The translations under genes and the position numbers were made by a program. From NCBI RefSeq assembly GCF_000478885.1, contig NC_022567.1:1426001-1490000 (forward strand): 64,000 nt of DNA. The letters are read 5' to 3'. The stretch comes from Adlercreutzia equolifaciens DSM 19450. GTDB lineage: Bacteria; Actinomycetota; Coriobacteriia; Coriobacteriales; Eggerthellaceae. The notes beneath the pieces are model-generated. The model saw only the letters and a list, made by a program, of their open reading frames with translations, searched no databases and was not told where the DNA came from. This document shows, piece after piece, positions 8,127 through 16,091 of this stretch; the first letter of the stretch is position 1, and each line of letters starts with the position of its first letter.

Positions 8127-9992
8127 CTAGCTGGCGGGCAGCGCTCGGTGGGCGACGCGACGGGCGGCCACGTCCATCTGCAAGGTGGTAACGGCCGCGT
8201 GCAGCAGCTCGGCCTCCTCGGCGTCGGCCCCGGCGTTCATCTGGGCCGTGAGCGCCCCGATGGCCTCCTCGGCATCCCCCAGGGCCAGCTCCTCGGCCAG
8301 GTAGGCGCCGATGGCCTCCGGGGTGCTGGACGGGTAGGACGATCCGGCGGTGAGCACGCGGGCGGCATGGGGCGTGGCGAGCGTCGCCTTCGTGACGATG
8401 TCGGCGGGTGCGGCCCCCGGGTTCTCGGAAAGGGTCGCGAGCACGCTCTCGGCCAGCAGGCGGTGCACCTCCTCATGCCACTGCACCTGCGCGAGTGCAT
8501 CGGCATGGGCGAGCCCCACAAGGGGATGCTGGCAAGCGAGCGCCAGAAACTCCCGCTCGAAGCGCAGGCGGTTGCGCTCGGCCTGGGAAAGCGCGCGGCG
8601 CACAGGCTGGGGCGCGGGGGCCTCGGGCCCGGTCTCCTCCTCGGCGGCGCCGCGGGGCGCCTCCAGGGCAGCCAGCCGCTCCAGCACGTCGGCCTCCTCG
8701 ATGCCGAGGCGCCCGTGGGCCCGCAGGCGCGACCAGGTGCGCACGACGTAGTCCTTCGCCACTAGCGTGTCCTTGATGGGGGCGAGCACCGCCAGGCACG
8801 CGTCCAGCGCGCGATCGCGGCCGGGGGCGGTATCCAAGTCGAAGCTGTCGAGGCGCCGTTCGAGGCCGAACTCGATGAGCGGGAGCGCCCCTTCCACCAC
8901 CGCCTCCAAAGCCTGCGCGCCCTCCGCCTGCACGAACTCGGCCGGATCCTGGTTGTTCGGCAGGGTGACGGCCAGAAGCTCCACGGAGTTGCGGTTCTTG
9001 TCGGAGATGCTCTCGCCGATGAAGGCCAGGGCGCGGTCGGCCGCCTTCTGACCCGCCGCGTCGCCGTCGAACAGGTAGACGATCTTCTTGGGCGCGTGCT
9101 TGGCGAGCACCCGGATGTGCCGCATGGTGAGCGCCGTGCCCAGGGTGGCCACCACGTTGGTGACGCCCGCCTCGTGCAGCGCAATGACGTCGGTGTAGCC
9201 TTCCACTACGATGGCGCAGCCGGTAGAGGCCATGCGCGCCTTCGCCTGGTCGAGCCCGTAGAGCACCTGGGACTTGTGGAACAGCGGCGTTTCCTGGGAG
9301 TTCAGGTACTTCGGCTCGCCGGCGCCGATGACGCGGCCGCCGAAGGCCACGCAATCGCCCTGGGCGTCGAAGATGGGGAACATCACGCGCTCGTAGAAGC
9401 GGTCGCGCACCGGGCCCCCGCGCCCGTCGAGGGCCACGTTGGCGCGGATCATCTCATCGGGTTTGAAGCCCAAGGCCGAAAGATGCCGAACGAGCGCCCC
9501 GCGCCCGGGGGCGTAGCCGAGCATCCACTTCTTCGGCACCTCGCCGCCGAAGCCGCGGGAGGCCAGGTACTTCCGCGCGGCGTCCGGCCCCTCGCCGCGC
9601 CCGCGCATGAGCTGGGTGTGGTAGAACTCGGCCGTGCGCGCGCAGATCTCCTTCATACGGCTCTTCACCGAGCGCGACACGCCCCCGCCCCGCGTATCCT
9701 CCGCGATGTCGATGTGGGCGCGGTCGGCCAGATAGCGCACGGCTTCGGGGAAGTTGAAGTCCTCGGTTTTCATGATGAACGAGAAGACGTCGCCCCCCTC
9801 CCCGCAGCCGAAGCAGTGCCACAGCTGGGTCGCCGGATCGATCTTGAACGAGGGGGTCTTCTCCTGATGCAGCGGGCAGCAGCACCAGAAGTCGCGGCCC
9901 TTCTGTTTGACGGGGGTGCGCTCGCCGATGACGGCCACGAGATCGCTCGCGTCGCGAACTTTCTGGATATCCTCGTCGCTGATGCCGGCCAC
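8127..9992 (-). CDS. dnaG: DNA primase
   Basis: A 621-residue primase. The N-terminal CHC2 zinc ribbon is complete (C39-x2-H42, then C60-x2-C63, with CFGCGEGGDVFSF). The TOPRIM core follows with VVEGYTDVIALHEAG and the metal-binding YLFDGDAAGQKAADRA. The C-terminal helicase-interaction region is divergent, as is usual. The GTG at 9992 has GGAGGG four bases upstream. It synthesises RNA primers at the replication fork. It faces dgt divergently across 126 bases. Confidence 0.97.
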   Translation of the reverse strand: MAGISDEDIQKVRDASDLVAVIGERTPVKQKGRDFWCCCPLHQEKTPSFKIDPATQLWHCFGCGEGGDVFSFIMKTEDFNFPEAVRYLADRAHIDIAEDTRGGGVSRSVKSRMKEICARTAEFYHTQLMRGRGEGPDAARKYLASRGFGGEVPKKWMLGYAPGRGALVRHLSALGFKPDEMIRANVALDGRGGPVRDRFYERVMFPIFDAQGDCVAFGGRVIGAGEPKYLNSQETPLFHKSQVLYGLDQAKARMASTGCAIVVEGYTDVIALHEAGVTNVVATLGTALTMRHIRVLAKHAPKKIVYLFDGDAAGQKAADRALAFIGESISDKNRNSVELLAVTLPNNQDPAEFVQAEGAQALEAVVEGALPLIEFGLERRLDSFDLDTAPGRDRALDACLAVLAPIKDTLVAKDYVVRTWSRLRAHGRLGIEEADVLERLAALEAPRGAAEEETGPEAPAPQPVRRALSQAERNRLRFEREFLALACQHPLVGLAHADALAQVQWHEEVHRLLAESVLATLSENPGAAPADIVTKATLATPHAARVLTAGSSYPSSTPEAIGAYLAEELALGDAEEAIGALTAQMNAGADAEEAELLHAAVTTLQMDVAARRVAHRALPAS

Positions 9993-10118
9993 GCGTCCCT
10001 CCGCTTTCTTCTCGTCGCTCTTCGTCGTTTTCTGGAAAGTATAGCACCGCCATGTGCAAACAGATGTTCCGCAGCTACAATAGCGGCAAAACTAACGACC
10101 AGCGAAAGCGAGCGAGCC

Positions 10119-11345
10119 ATGGCAGAGAACAACGTCCCCTACCTTACCCTGAGCCCCGACGTGGAAGAGGCCATTCGGGCCGATCGGGCCGCCGGCCGCG
10201 AGAGCCCCTACCGCACCGACGACGCGGACGTGGTGCGCCGCGAGGACTTCGCCCACGACCGCGCCACGCTCACGCGCCCGGCCTTCGTGCGCGACATCGA
10301 GAAGGTGCTGAACCTGCCCGCCTACAACCGCTACGCCGACAAGACCCAGGTGTTCTCCTTCGCCGAGAACGACGAGATCTCGCGGCGCGGCCTGCACGTG
10401 CAGCTCGTGAGCCGCGTGGCCCGGGGCATCGGGAGCCTGCTCGGGCTGAATTGCGACCTCATCGAGGCCATCGCGCTCGGCCACGACACGGGCCACACCC
10501 CCTTCGGCCACGCCGGCGAGCGGTTCCTCTCGGCCTGCTACCGCGCGCGCACCGGGCGCACCTTCAACCACAACGTGCACTCGGTGCGGGTGCTCGACAA
10601 CCTGTACCGCCGCAACATCTCGCTACAGACGCTCGATGGGGTGCTCTGCCACAACGGCGAGTTCGCCCAGCAGGTACTGCACCTCGGCGACACAGCCACC
10701 TTCGATCAGCTGGATGGCCTCGTGGAGGCCTGCACCGCCGACGAGACCACCATCAAGACCCTGCGCCCGTCCACCCTGGAGGGCTGCGTGGTGCGCGTGG
10801 CCGACATGATCGCGTATATCGGCAAGGACCGCCAGGACGCGCTGGCCATGGGGGTCATCGACTCGCTGGCCCCCTTCGATTCCGAGATCATCGGCACGAC
10901 CAACGCCAAGATCATCAACAACCTCACCGTGGACATCGTGAACAACTCCTACGGCAAGCCGGAGATTGCCATGAGCGAGGAGGTCTTCCGCGACCTGAAG
11001 CTGGCGAAGAAGCAGAACTACGAGGTCATCTACTTGAAAGAGGGCATGGTGGACGACACCGAGAACCTCGTGGAGGAGATGTTCGAGGAGATGTACGCGC
11101 GCCTTTTGGCCGACCTTCTGGAAGAGCGGCGCGAGAGCCCTATCTTCCAGCACCACGTGCGGCGCCTGGCCGCGGCGTCGCGGTCCATCGTGCCCGAGGA
11201 GTACCTGGCCGGCGAGCCGAACCAGATCGTGGTGGACTACATGGCATCCATGACCGACAGCTACTTCATGGCCATCTACCGCCACCTGTTCCCGACAAGC
11301 CGCCGCAAGATCCAAACCCGCGGCTATTGCGCGGATCTCATCTAA
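10119..11345 (+). CDS. dgt: HD-domain dNTP triphosphohydrolase (dGTPase-like)
   Basis: A 408-residue HD-superfamily protein. The metal-binding set is visible: His93 (GLHVQLVSRVARG), the HD pair in GHDTGHTPFGHAGE (about 122-135), HNVHSVR, and a later Asp in VVRVADMIAYIGKDR. Family members hydrolyse dGTP/dNTP to the nucleoside and triphosphate. The ATG at 10119 is preceded by only weak purine stretches. A longer in-frame reading to 9096 would lie antisense to dnaG and is rejected. Confidence 0.88.
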   Translation: MAENNVPYLTLSPDVEEAIRADRAAGRESPYRTDDADVVRREDFAHDRATLTRPAFVRDIEKVLNLPAYNRYADKTQVFSFAENDEISRRGLHVQLVSRVARGIGSLLGLNCDLIEAIALGHDTGHTPFGHAGERFLSACYRARTGRTFNHNVHSVRVLDNLYRRNISLQTLDGVLCHNGEFAQQVLHLGDTATFDQLDGLVEACTADETTIKTLRPSTLEGCVVRVADMIAYIGKDRQDALAMGVIDSLAPFDSEIIGTTNAKIINNLTVDIVNNSYGKPEIAMSEEVFRDLKLAKKQNYEVIYLKEGMVDDTENLVEEMFEEMYARLLADLLEERRESPIFQHHVRRLAAASRSIVPEEYLAGEPNQIVVDYMASMTDSYFMAIYRHLFPTSRRKIQTRGYCADLI

Positions 11346-11410
11346 CCCTTACTAATCAGATTCGCTAGCTTGCAAACCCGAACGCACGTCCCACTCTTTG
11401 TTTTCTGCAC

Positions 11411-11520
11411 GATTTGGAAAATGTGCTATTTTGGAGCTTCCACAAGATTCCCACGATAACGGACTCCAGAAAAGCACATTTTCCAAATTGCTCTTTCCAA
11501 AATTACACATTTTCCAAATC
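11411..11520. repeat. AT-rich palindromic repeat, copy c
   Basis: GATTTGGAAAATGTGCTATT (11411-11430, continuing TTGG) pairs with AGAAAAGCACATTTTCCAAA (11468-11487) across a 31-base loop. An extra inverted arm, ACACATTTTCCAAATC, lies at about 11505-11520. Confidence 0.8.
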
Positions 11521-11615
11521 ACGGCGATGCAATTATGCGAGTGCTAATTTTTTGCAATCGCTCTACCAGGCTTTTATCGAAGTCTGTAATTCTAACCTTC
11601 GCATATTAAACATTC

Positions 11616-11696
11616 AGATTTGGAAAATGTGCTTTTTTGCTCTTCAGTTTGTCCGGATCTTAGCATACCGTCCATTTAAACACATTTTCCAAATCC
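11616..11696. repeat. AT-rich palindromic repeat, copy d
   Basis: GATTTGGAAAATGTGCTTTT (about 11617-11636) pairs with ACACATTTTCCAAATC (about 11680-11695) over a loop of roughly 40 bases. Confidence 0.78.
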
Positions 11697-11792
11697 TCGC
11701 GCTTTATACATGCCTTGATGCGAAATGAGACTCGATCCATAAAGACTACTTTTGCATCTTTCCAAACACAGAGTCTCCCGAGAAGGTCATCT

Positions 11793-12278
<486 letters not shown>

Positions 12279-12365
12279 GGGAGCTCCTTGGTAGTTGGAA
12301 GATGCCGCCACGTGGCCCGCGACGGCGAAGTCGTTGAAAGAGAAGCCGGATTGCGCGGTCATGGG

Positions 12366-13829
12366 CTACAGCTCCGCTTCCGTGCGCTCGCCCAGGTCGA
12401 TGAGCTCCTGGCGGGTGTGCACGCCACACTTGGCGTAGATGCGGCGCAGGTGCGTGTCCACGGTGTTCTTCGAGATGAAGAACTCGCCGGCGATGCGCTC
12501 GGCGGTGCGGCCGCGCAGGGCGAGCGGCAAGATCTCGGCCTCGCGCTTCGAGAGCTTCGCCGTGCGCGCGATGAGATCGCAGGCCTCCTCGAAACGGTCG
12601 CTCTGGGCGATGACCACCGAGAGCGCTGCCATGTCGCGGTCAGTGAACAGGAACAGATACGCGTACAGCACCGCCACGCCGGCCAGGGCCACGAGCGCCG
12701 CCGACACGTCGAAGGCGCCGGGAAGCGCCCCGAGCACGCCGCCGACGAGCACGCCGGTGATCTCGCCCGCGAACAGCGCCGCGAAGCCCCGGGCGAAGGA
12801 GCGCGCCGCGTCCCCGCCGCCAATGCGGCCCATGATGAGGAACAGCGAGACGAGCACCGAGAAGACCCCCAGATAGCCGGCGAGCACCACGGCCACGCCG
12901 GAGACGTTCACGCTCTCCAGCAGCGGCACCGCCACGAAACCGCCCACCATGAGCAGGATGGCGAGCCGGTACGCGCCGCCGAGCGGCCCCACCTCCTGAT
13001 CGGGCCCCGTGGGCAGCACGGCGCGCACGCCCACCGAGAGCGGACGACCCCCGTAGAGCTGCAGCGCAGCGGCGCAATACAGCACGAAGAGCACGAAGGT
13101 GACGGAAAGCGATGACGCGGCTCCCCCCTCGGCGCTGGTGGCAAGGGCCTCCACGGCACCGGTGGCCAGGCCGTAGACCACCGTGCCGGCGATAATGCGA
13201 CCGGAGAGCTTGGTGGCCTCCTCGGTTGGATCGTCGGCCGCCGCGGGCTCGGCGTCGCGGTCATCAGGCTCGCCGAGCGCACGCAGGGCCCAGGCACTTC
13301 CCACGGGCAGCACGTACAGCAGGATGTAGGCGCCCTCTACCGGAATGGCGACGACGAAGAAGCAGACGGCCGCGCCCAGGGCGCTCCCGATGAACACCTC
13401 GGGCACGGACTGGTCGATGGAAGCCTCCCCCAATACCCGGCCCCACCGACATAGAAGCAGCGCGAGCGGAACGCCGGCGGCCAGCCCCTCCACGGCGGCA
13501 AGCGCGAGCCACGGAATGCCGGGCGCAAGGCTGTGCAGCGCAACGATGAGGTACAGCGCTCCCACCAACGGCAGCGCGTAGCAGCGAACGAGACCCTCGG
13601 CCACGACCATGAGATGCCGACGCCGGCGCTCGCGGGTCATGAGCGCGAAGGTGGCGGCCATGACGAGGAGCACGCAGAGCAGGTCGGCCCGATCGATGAG
13701 GAACCCGTGCTGGCTGCTCTCGTTATAGGAGCCCAGATACAGCATGGCGAAGAGAAAGGCCTGGTTGCAACCGAAACCGAGGATGGCGTAGCGCGCTTGG
13801 CGCAAACGCGAAAGCGTCATCGTCGCCAT
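12366..13829 (-). CDS. LuxR-type regulator with polytopic membrane N-terminus
   Basis: 487 residues. Roughly residues 10-400 are a chain of hydrophobic segments (about ten to twelve) with short polar loops and one acidic loop (EPDDRDAEPAAADD). The C-terminal ~65 residues are a LuxR/GerE helix-turn-helix: LSKREAEILPLALRGRTAER, then FFISKNTVDTHLRRIYAKCG. The ATG at 13829 has GGGAGG at normal spacing. This architecture is common in Eggerthellaceae, where such proteins are thought to sense external compounds and activate nearby operons. No obvious target operon adjoins; rnhA and tatA are the neighbours. It is a distant relative of the second one at 30818. Confidence 0.88.
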   Translation of the reverse strand: MATMTLSRLRQARYAILGFGCNQAFLFAMLYLGSYNESSQHGFLIDRADLLCVLLVMAATFALMTRERRRRHLMVVAEGLVRCYALPLVGALYLIVALHSLAPGIPWLALAAVEGLAAGVPLALLLCRWGRVLGEASIDQSVPEVFIGSALGAAVCFFVVAIPVEGAYILLYVLPVGSAWALRALGEPDDRDAEPAAADDPTEEATKLSGRIIAGTVVYGLATGAVEALATSAEGGAASSLSVTFVLFVLYCAAALQLYGGRPLSVGVRAVLPTGPDQEVGPLGGAYRLAILLMVGGFVAVPLLESVNVSGVAVVLAGYLGVFSVLVSLFLIMGRIGGGDAARSFARGFAALFAGEITGVLVGGVLGALPGAFDVSAALVALAGVAVLYAYLFLFTDRDMAALSVVIAQSDRFEEACDLIARTAKLSKREAEILPLALRGRTAERIAGEFFISKNTVDTHLRRIYAKCGVHTRQELIDLGERTEAEL

Positions 13830-13929
13830 GAACCTCCCTTTCTCTCTCGCATTGACAACGGTGTATTCTATCGCAACCAAGCGCATCGGTTCTCACCGAC
13901 GGAGACATCCGACGAAATGAACCGCATCT

Positions 13930-13980
13930 GGTAAAACGAAGAGAAGCGGCGCTGGCCGTATCTGGCAGCTGCCGCTTCTC
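13930..13980 (-). terminator. Rho-independent terminator of tatA
   Basis: GAGAAGCGGC (13941-13950) and GCCGCTTCTC (13971-13980) form a 10-bp stem. Read on the minus strand it is followed by TTCGTTTTA, directly downstream of tatA. Confidence 0.7.
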
Positions 13981-14039
13981 TTGGGAGGGAGGGTTGAAAC
14001 GAACCCCGCACCTGAGGGCGCAGGGACGGTTCACGAATG

Positions 14040-14312
14040 CTACTCGGCCTTCTTGCGAACGACCTTCTTGACCACCTTGGTCTCGGACTCGCCGGCAGTG
14101 GCGTAGGCGACCTCGGGCTCGTCCTCGACGATCTCGACGATCTCCTCGACCTCTTCGTCGTCCTTCTTATCGAAGGCCATGCCCTCGCGCAGGCTCTTCA
14201 CAGTCTTGCCGAGGGAGGCGCCGAGTTTGGGAAGGTTCTTCGGCCCGAAGATGAGCAGCACGACGACGAGGATGATAACGAGCTCAGGCACGCCCAGTCC
14301 GAGAATCTTCAT
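14040..14312 (-). CDS. tatA: Sec-independent translocase component TatA/TatE
   Basis: A 90-residue protein: one N-terminal membrane helix (LGVPELVIILVVVLLIFGP, residues ~6-24) with the FGPKNLPKLG hinge, then an amphipathic helix (ASLGKTVKSLREGM) and an acidic-to-basic tail. This is the pore-forming subunit of the twin-arginine system. The ATG at 14312 has AAGGAG upstream. No tatC is nearby. It is relevant to the Tat-signal molybdoenzyme at 27628-30408. Confidence 0.92.
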   Translation of the reverse strand: MKILGLGVPELVIILVVVLLIFGPKNLPKLGASLGKTVKSLREGMAFDKKDDEEVEEIVEIVEDEPEVAYATAGESETKVVKKVVRKKAE

Positions 14313-14444
14313 AGTGGGTAATCTCCTTCTTTGCTTCGAAGCCGGCCGGGACACTCCTTGCGCCGCGCTTCACGGTTTCTTGCGTTTCGACGCCGCCCAC
14401 TATGCCCCCTTCCAAGCCTCCTGCCTATCACGCAGACTCGTGAT

Positions 14445-14492
14445 TTTGTCACGTGGCGAAGAAATTTCCCTGTCACACCTTTACGTGACAAA
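14445..14492. promoter_or_regulatory. Dyad with GTCAC/GTGAC half-sites upstream of tatA
   Basis: TTTGTCACGT (14445-14454) is repeated inverted as ACGTGACAAA (14483-14492). Inside it, TGTCAC-N8-GTGACA (14471-14490) is another perfect dyad. This could be an operator for a CRP/FNR-type or other dimeric regulator of tatA, or a stem-loop. Nothing else in the sequence chooses between these. Confidence 0.4.
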
Positions 14493-14527
14493 GCTCGTTT
14501 TCGCTGGTCAGAAGCTTACGCAAAAAA

Positions 14528-14553
14528 GGGCTGACCGAGGTCAGCCCCTACGG
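14528..14553. repeat. REP-like palindrome downstream of ilvC
   Basis: GGGCTGACCGAGGTCAGCCC followed by CTACGG; a variant of the GGGGCGACC-WW-GGTCGCCCC family, 22 bases after the ilvC stop. Confidence 0.8.
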
Positions 14554-14574
14554 AACAACTATGGGAGATTTTTC

Positions 14575-15570
14575 CTACTCGTGGATCCAGCTGAACATGC
14601 CGCGGATGCGCTCGCCGGTCTTCTCGATCTCGTGGTTGTTGATGGCCTCGCGCTGCTCGAGGAGCCACGCGTGCCCGTTCTTGCAGTCGGCGACGAACTC
14701 CTCGGCGAAGGTGCCGTCCTGGATGCGGGCGAGGATCTCGCGCATGGCCTCGCGGCTCTGCTCGTTGATGACCTTCGGGCCCGCGTAGTACTCGCCGTAC
14801 TCGGCGGTGTTGGAGATGGAGTAGTTCATGAAGTGGATGCCGCTCTCGTACATGAGGTCGACGATCATCTTCATCTCGTGGTAGCACTCGAAGTACGCGA
14901 GCTCCGGCGGGTAGCCCGCATCCACCAAGGTCTCGAAGCCGGCCTTCACCAGCTCCACCAGACCGCCGCAGAGCACGGCCTGCTCGCCGAAGAGGTCCTC
15001 CTCGGTTTCCTGGGCGAAGGTGGCCTTGATGACGCCGGCGCGCGCCCCGCCCACGCCCCAGGCGTAGGACAGCGCGATGTCCCAGGCGTCGCCCGTGGCA
15101 TCCTGGGCCACGCAGATGAGATCGGGCACGCCGGAGCCCTCGGTGTACTGGCGGCGCACGATGTGGCCGGGGCCCTTCGGCGCACACATGATGACGTTCA
15201 CGTCCTCGGGCGGGGTGATGTAGCCGTAGTGGATGTTGAAGCCGTGGGCGAAGGCAAGGGTGTCGCCGGCCTTAAGATGCGGGGCGATGTAGGTCTCGTA
15301 CACCTCGGGCTGCAGCTCGTCGGGCACGAGCACCATGATGAGGTCGGCCTCCTCGGCGGCCGTGGCCATGTCGGTGACGCGCAGGCCGGCCTCCTCGGCG
15401 GCCTCGATGGAGTGCGAGCCCTCGCGCAGGCCCACGCGCACGTCGCAGCCGGAGTCCTTGAGGTTCAGCGCGTGGGCATGACCCTGGGATCCGTAGCCGA
15501 TGATGGCGATCTTCTTGTCCTTGATGATGTCGGGGTTGCAGTCCTGTTCGTAGTAGATGGTGACGGCCAT
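14575..15570 (-). CDS. ilvC: Ketol-acid reductoisomerase (class I)
   Basis: 331 residues, the length of class I enzymes. The NAD(P)H Rossmann motif is IGYGSQGHAHALNLKDSG (residues ~24-41). The knotted C-terminal domain carries the Mg-binding acidic residues (FGEQAVLCGGLVELV and YFECYHEMKMIVDLMYESG). It converts 2-acetolactate or 2-aceto-2-hydroxybutyrate to the dihydroxy acid. It is last in the ilvD-ilvB-ilvN-ilvC operon, 38 bases after ilvN. Confidence 0.97.
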   Translation of the reverse strand: MAVTIYYEQDCNPDIIKDKKIAIIGYGSQGHAHALNLKDSGCDVRVGLREGSHSIEAAEEAGLRVTDMATAAEEADLIMVLVPDELQPEVYETYIAPHLKAGDTLAFAHGFNIHYGYITPPEDVNVIMCAPKGPGHIVRRQYTEGSGVPDLICVAQDATGDAWDIALSYAWGVGGARAGVIKATFAQETEEDLFGEQAVLCGGLVELVKAGFETLVDAGYPPELAYFECYHEMKMIVDLMYESGIHFMNYSISNTAEYGEYYAGPKVINEQSREAMREILARIQDGTFAEEFVADCKNGHAWLLEQREAINNHEIEKTGERIRGMFSWIHE

Positions 15571-15608
15571 GAGTTTTGGTTCCTTTCTCTTGTTGCCTTT
15601 TCTATTTC

Positions 15609-16091
15609 CTAATCTCGCGAGCTGCGGGAGAGGGCTACTTTGCCGGTGCGGACAGTTTCCTTGATGCCGTAGGCGCGCAGCAGATCCTCCAGGCCCCGAA
15701 GCTTCGCGTCGTCGCCGGTGGCCTCGATGGTCAGCGAGCTTTTGCCCACGTCCACGATCTTCGCGCGGAAGATGTTGGCGATCTCGATGATCTCGCTGCG
15801 GCGCTCGGGCGCGGCGTTCACCTTGAACAGCACCAGCTCGCGCTCGATGGCGCCCTCATCGGTGAGGTCGGTGATCTTGTGCACGCTGATGAGCTTGTGC
15901 AGCTGCTTGGTGATTTGCTCGTAGGCCACGTCGTCGGCGAGCACGATGGCGGTGACGCGCGAGAGGGTGGGGTCTTCGGTAGGGCCCACGGACAGCGACT
16001 CGATGTTGAAGCCGCGCCGCGAGATGAGCCCCGTCACGCGGGACAGCACGCCGGGGCGGTTCTCCACCAGGACGGACAGAACGTGCTTCAT
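15609..16091 (-). CDS. ilvN: Acetolactate synthase small (regulatory) subunit
   Basis: 160 residues: an ACT domain starting MKHVLSVLVENRPGVLSRVT, with GFNIESLSVG, and a C-terminal regulatory domain (VDVGKSSLTIEATGDDAKL). It binds valine and confers feedback control on IlvB. The ATG at 16091 overlaps the end of ilvB by 4 bases, so they are translationally coupled. Confidence 0.96.
   Translation of the reverse strand: MKHVLSVLVENRPGVLSRVTGLISRRGFNIESLSVGPTEDPTLSRVTAIVLADDVAYEQITKQLHKLISVHKITDLTDEGAIERELVLFKVNAAPERRSEIIEIANIFRAKIVDVGKSSLTIEATGDDAKLRGLEDLLRAYGIKETVRTGKVALSRSSRD

Larger units (their letters stand above)
11346..11792. other. Non-coding gap between convergent dgt and rnhA
   Basis: AT-rich spacer with two palindrome pairs and an extra arm of the GGAAAATGTGC family (separate entries). 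A 104-codon open frame from 11414 is a translation of repeat arms, not a gene. Confidence 0.7.

Noticed and set aside
9096..10118. N-terminal extension of dgt
   Set aside because: This in-frame stretch lies antisense to dnaG; the family N-terminus begins at the ATG at 10119.
11414..11728. Short gene beginning MENVLFW in the dgt-rnhA gap
   Set aside because: Its start and several segments are translations of the GGAAAATGTGC repeat arms; the same MENVLF start appears in the other repeat-bearing gap.
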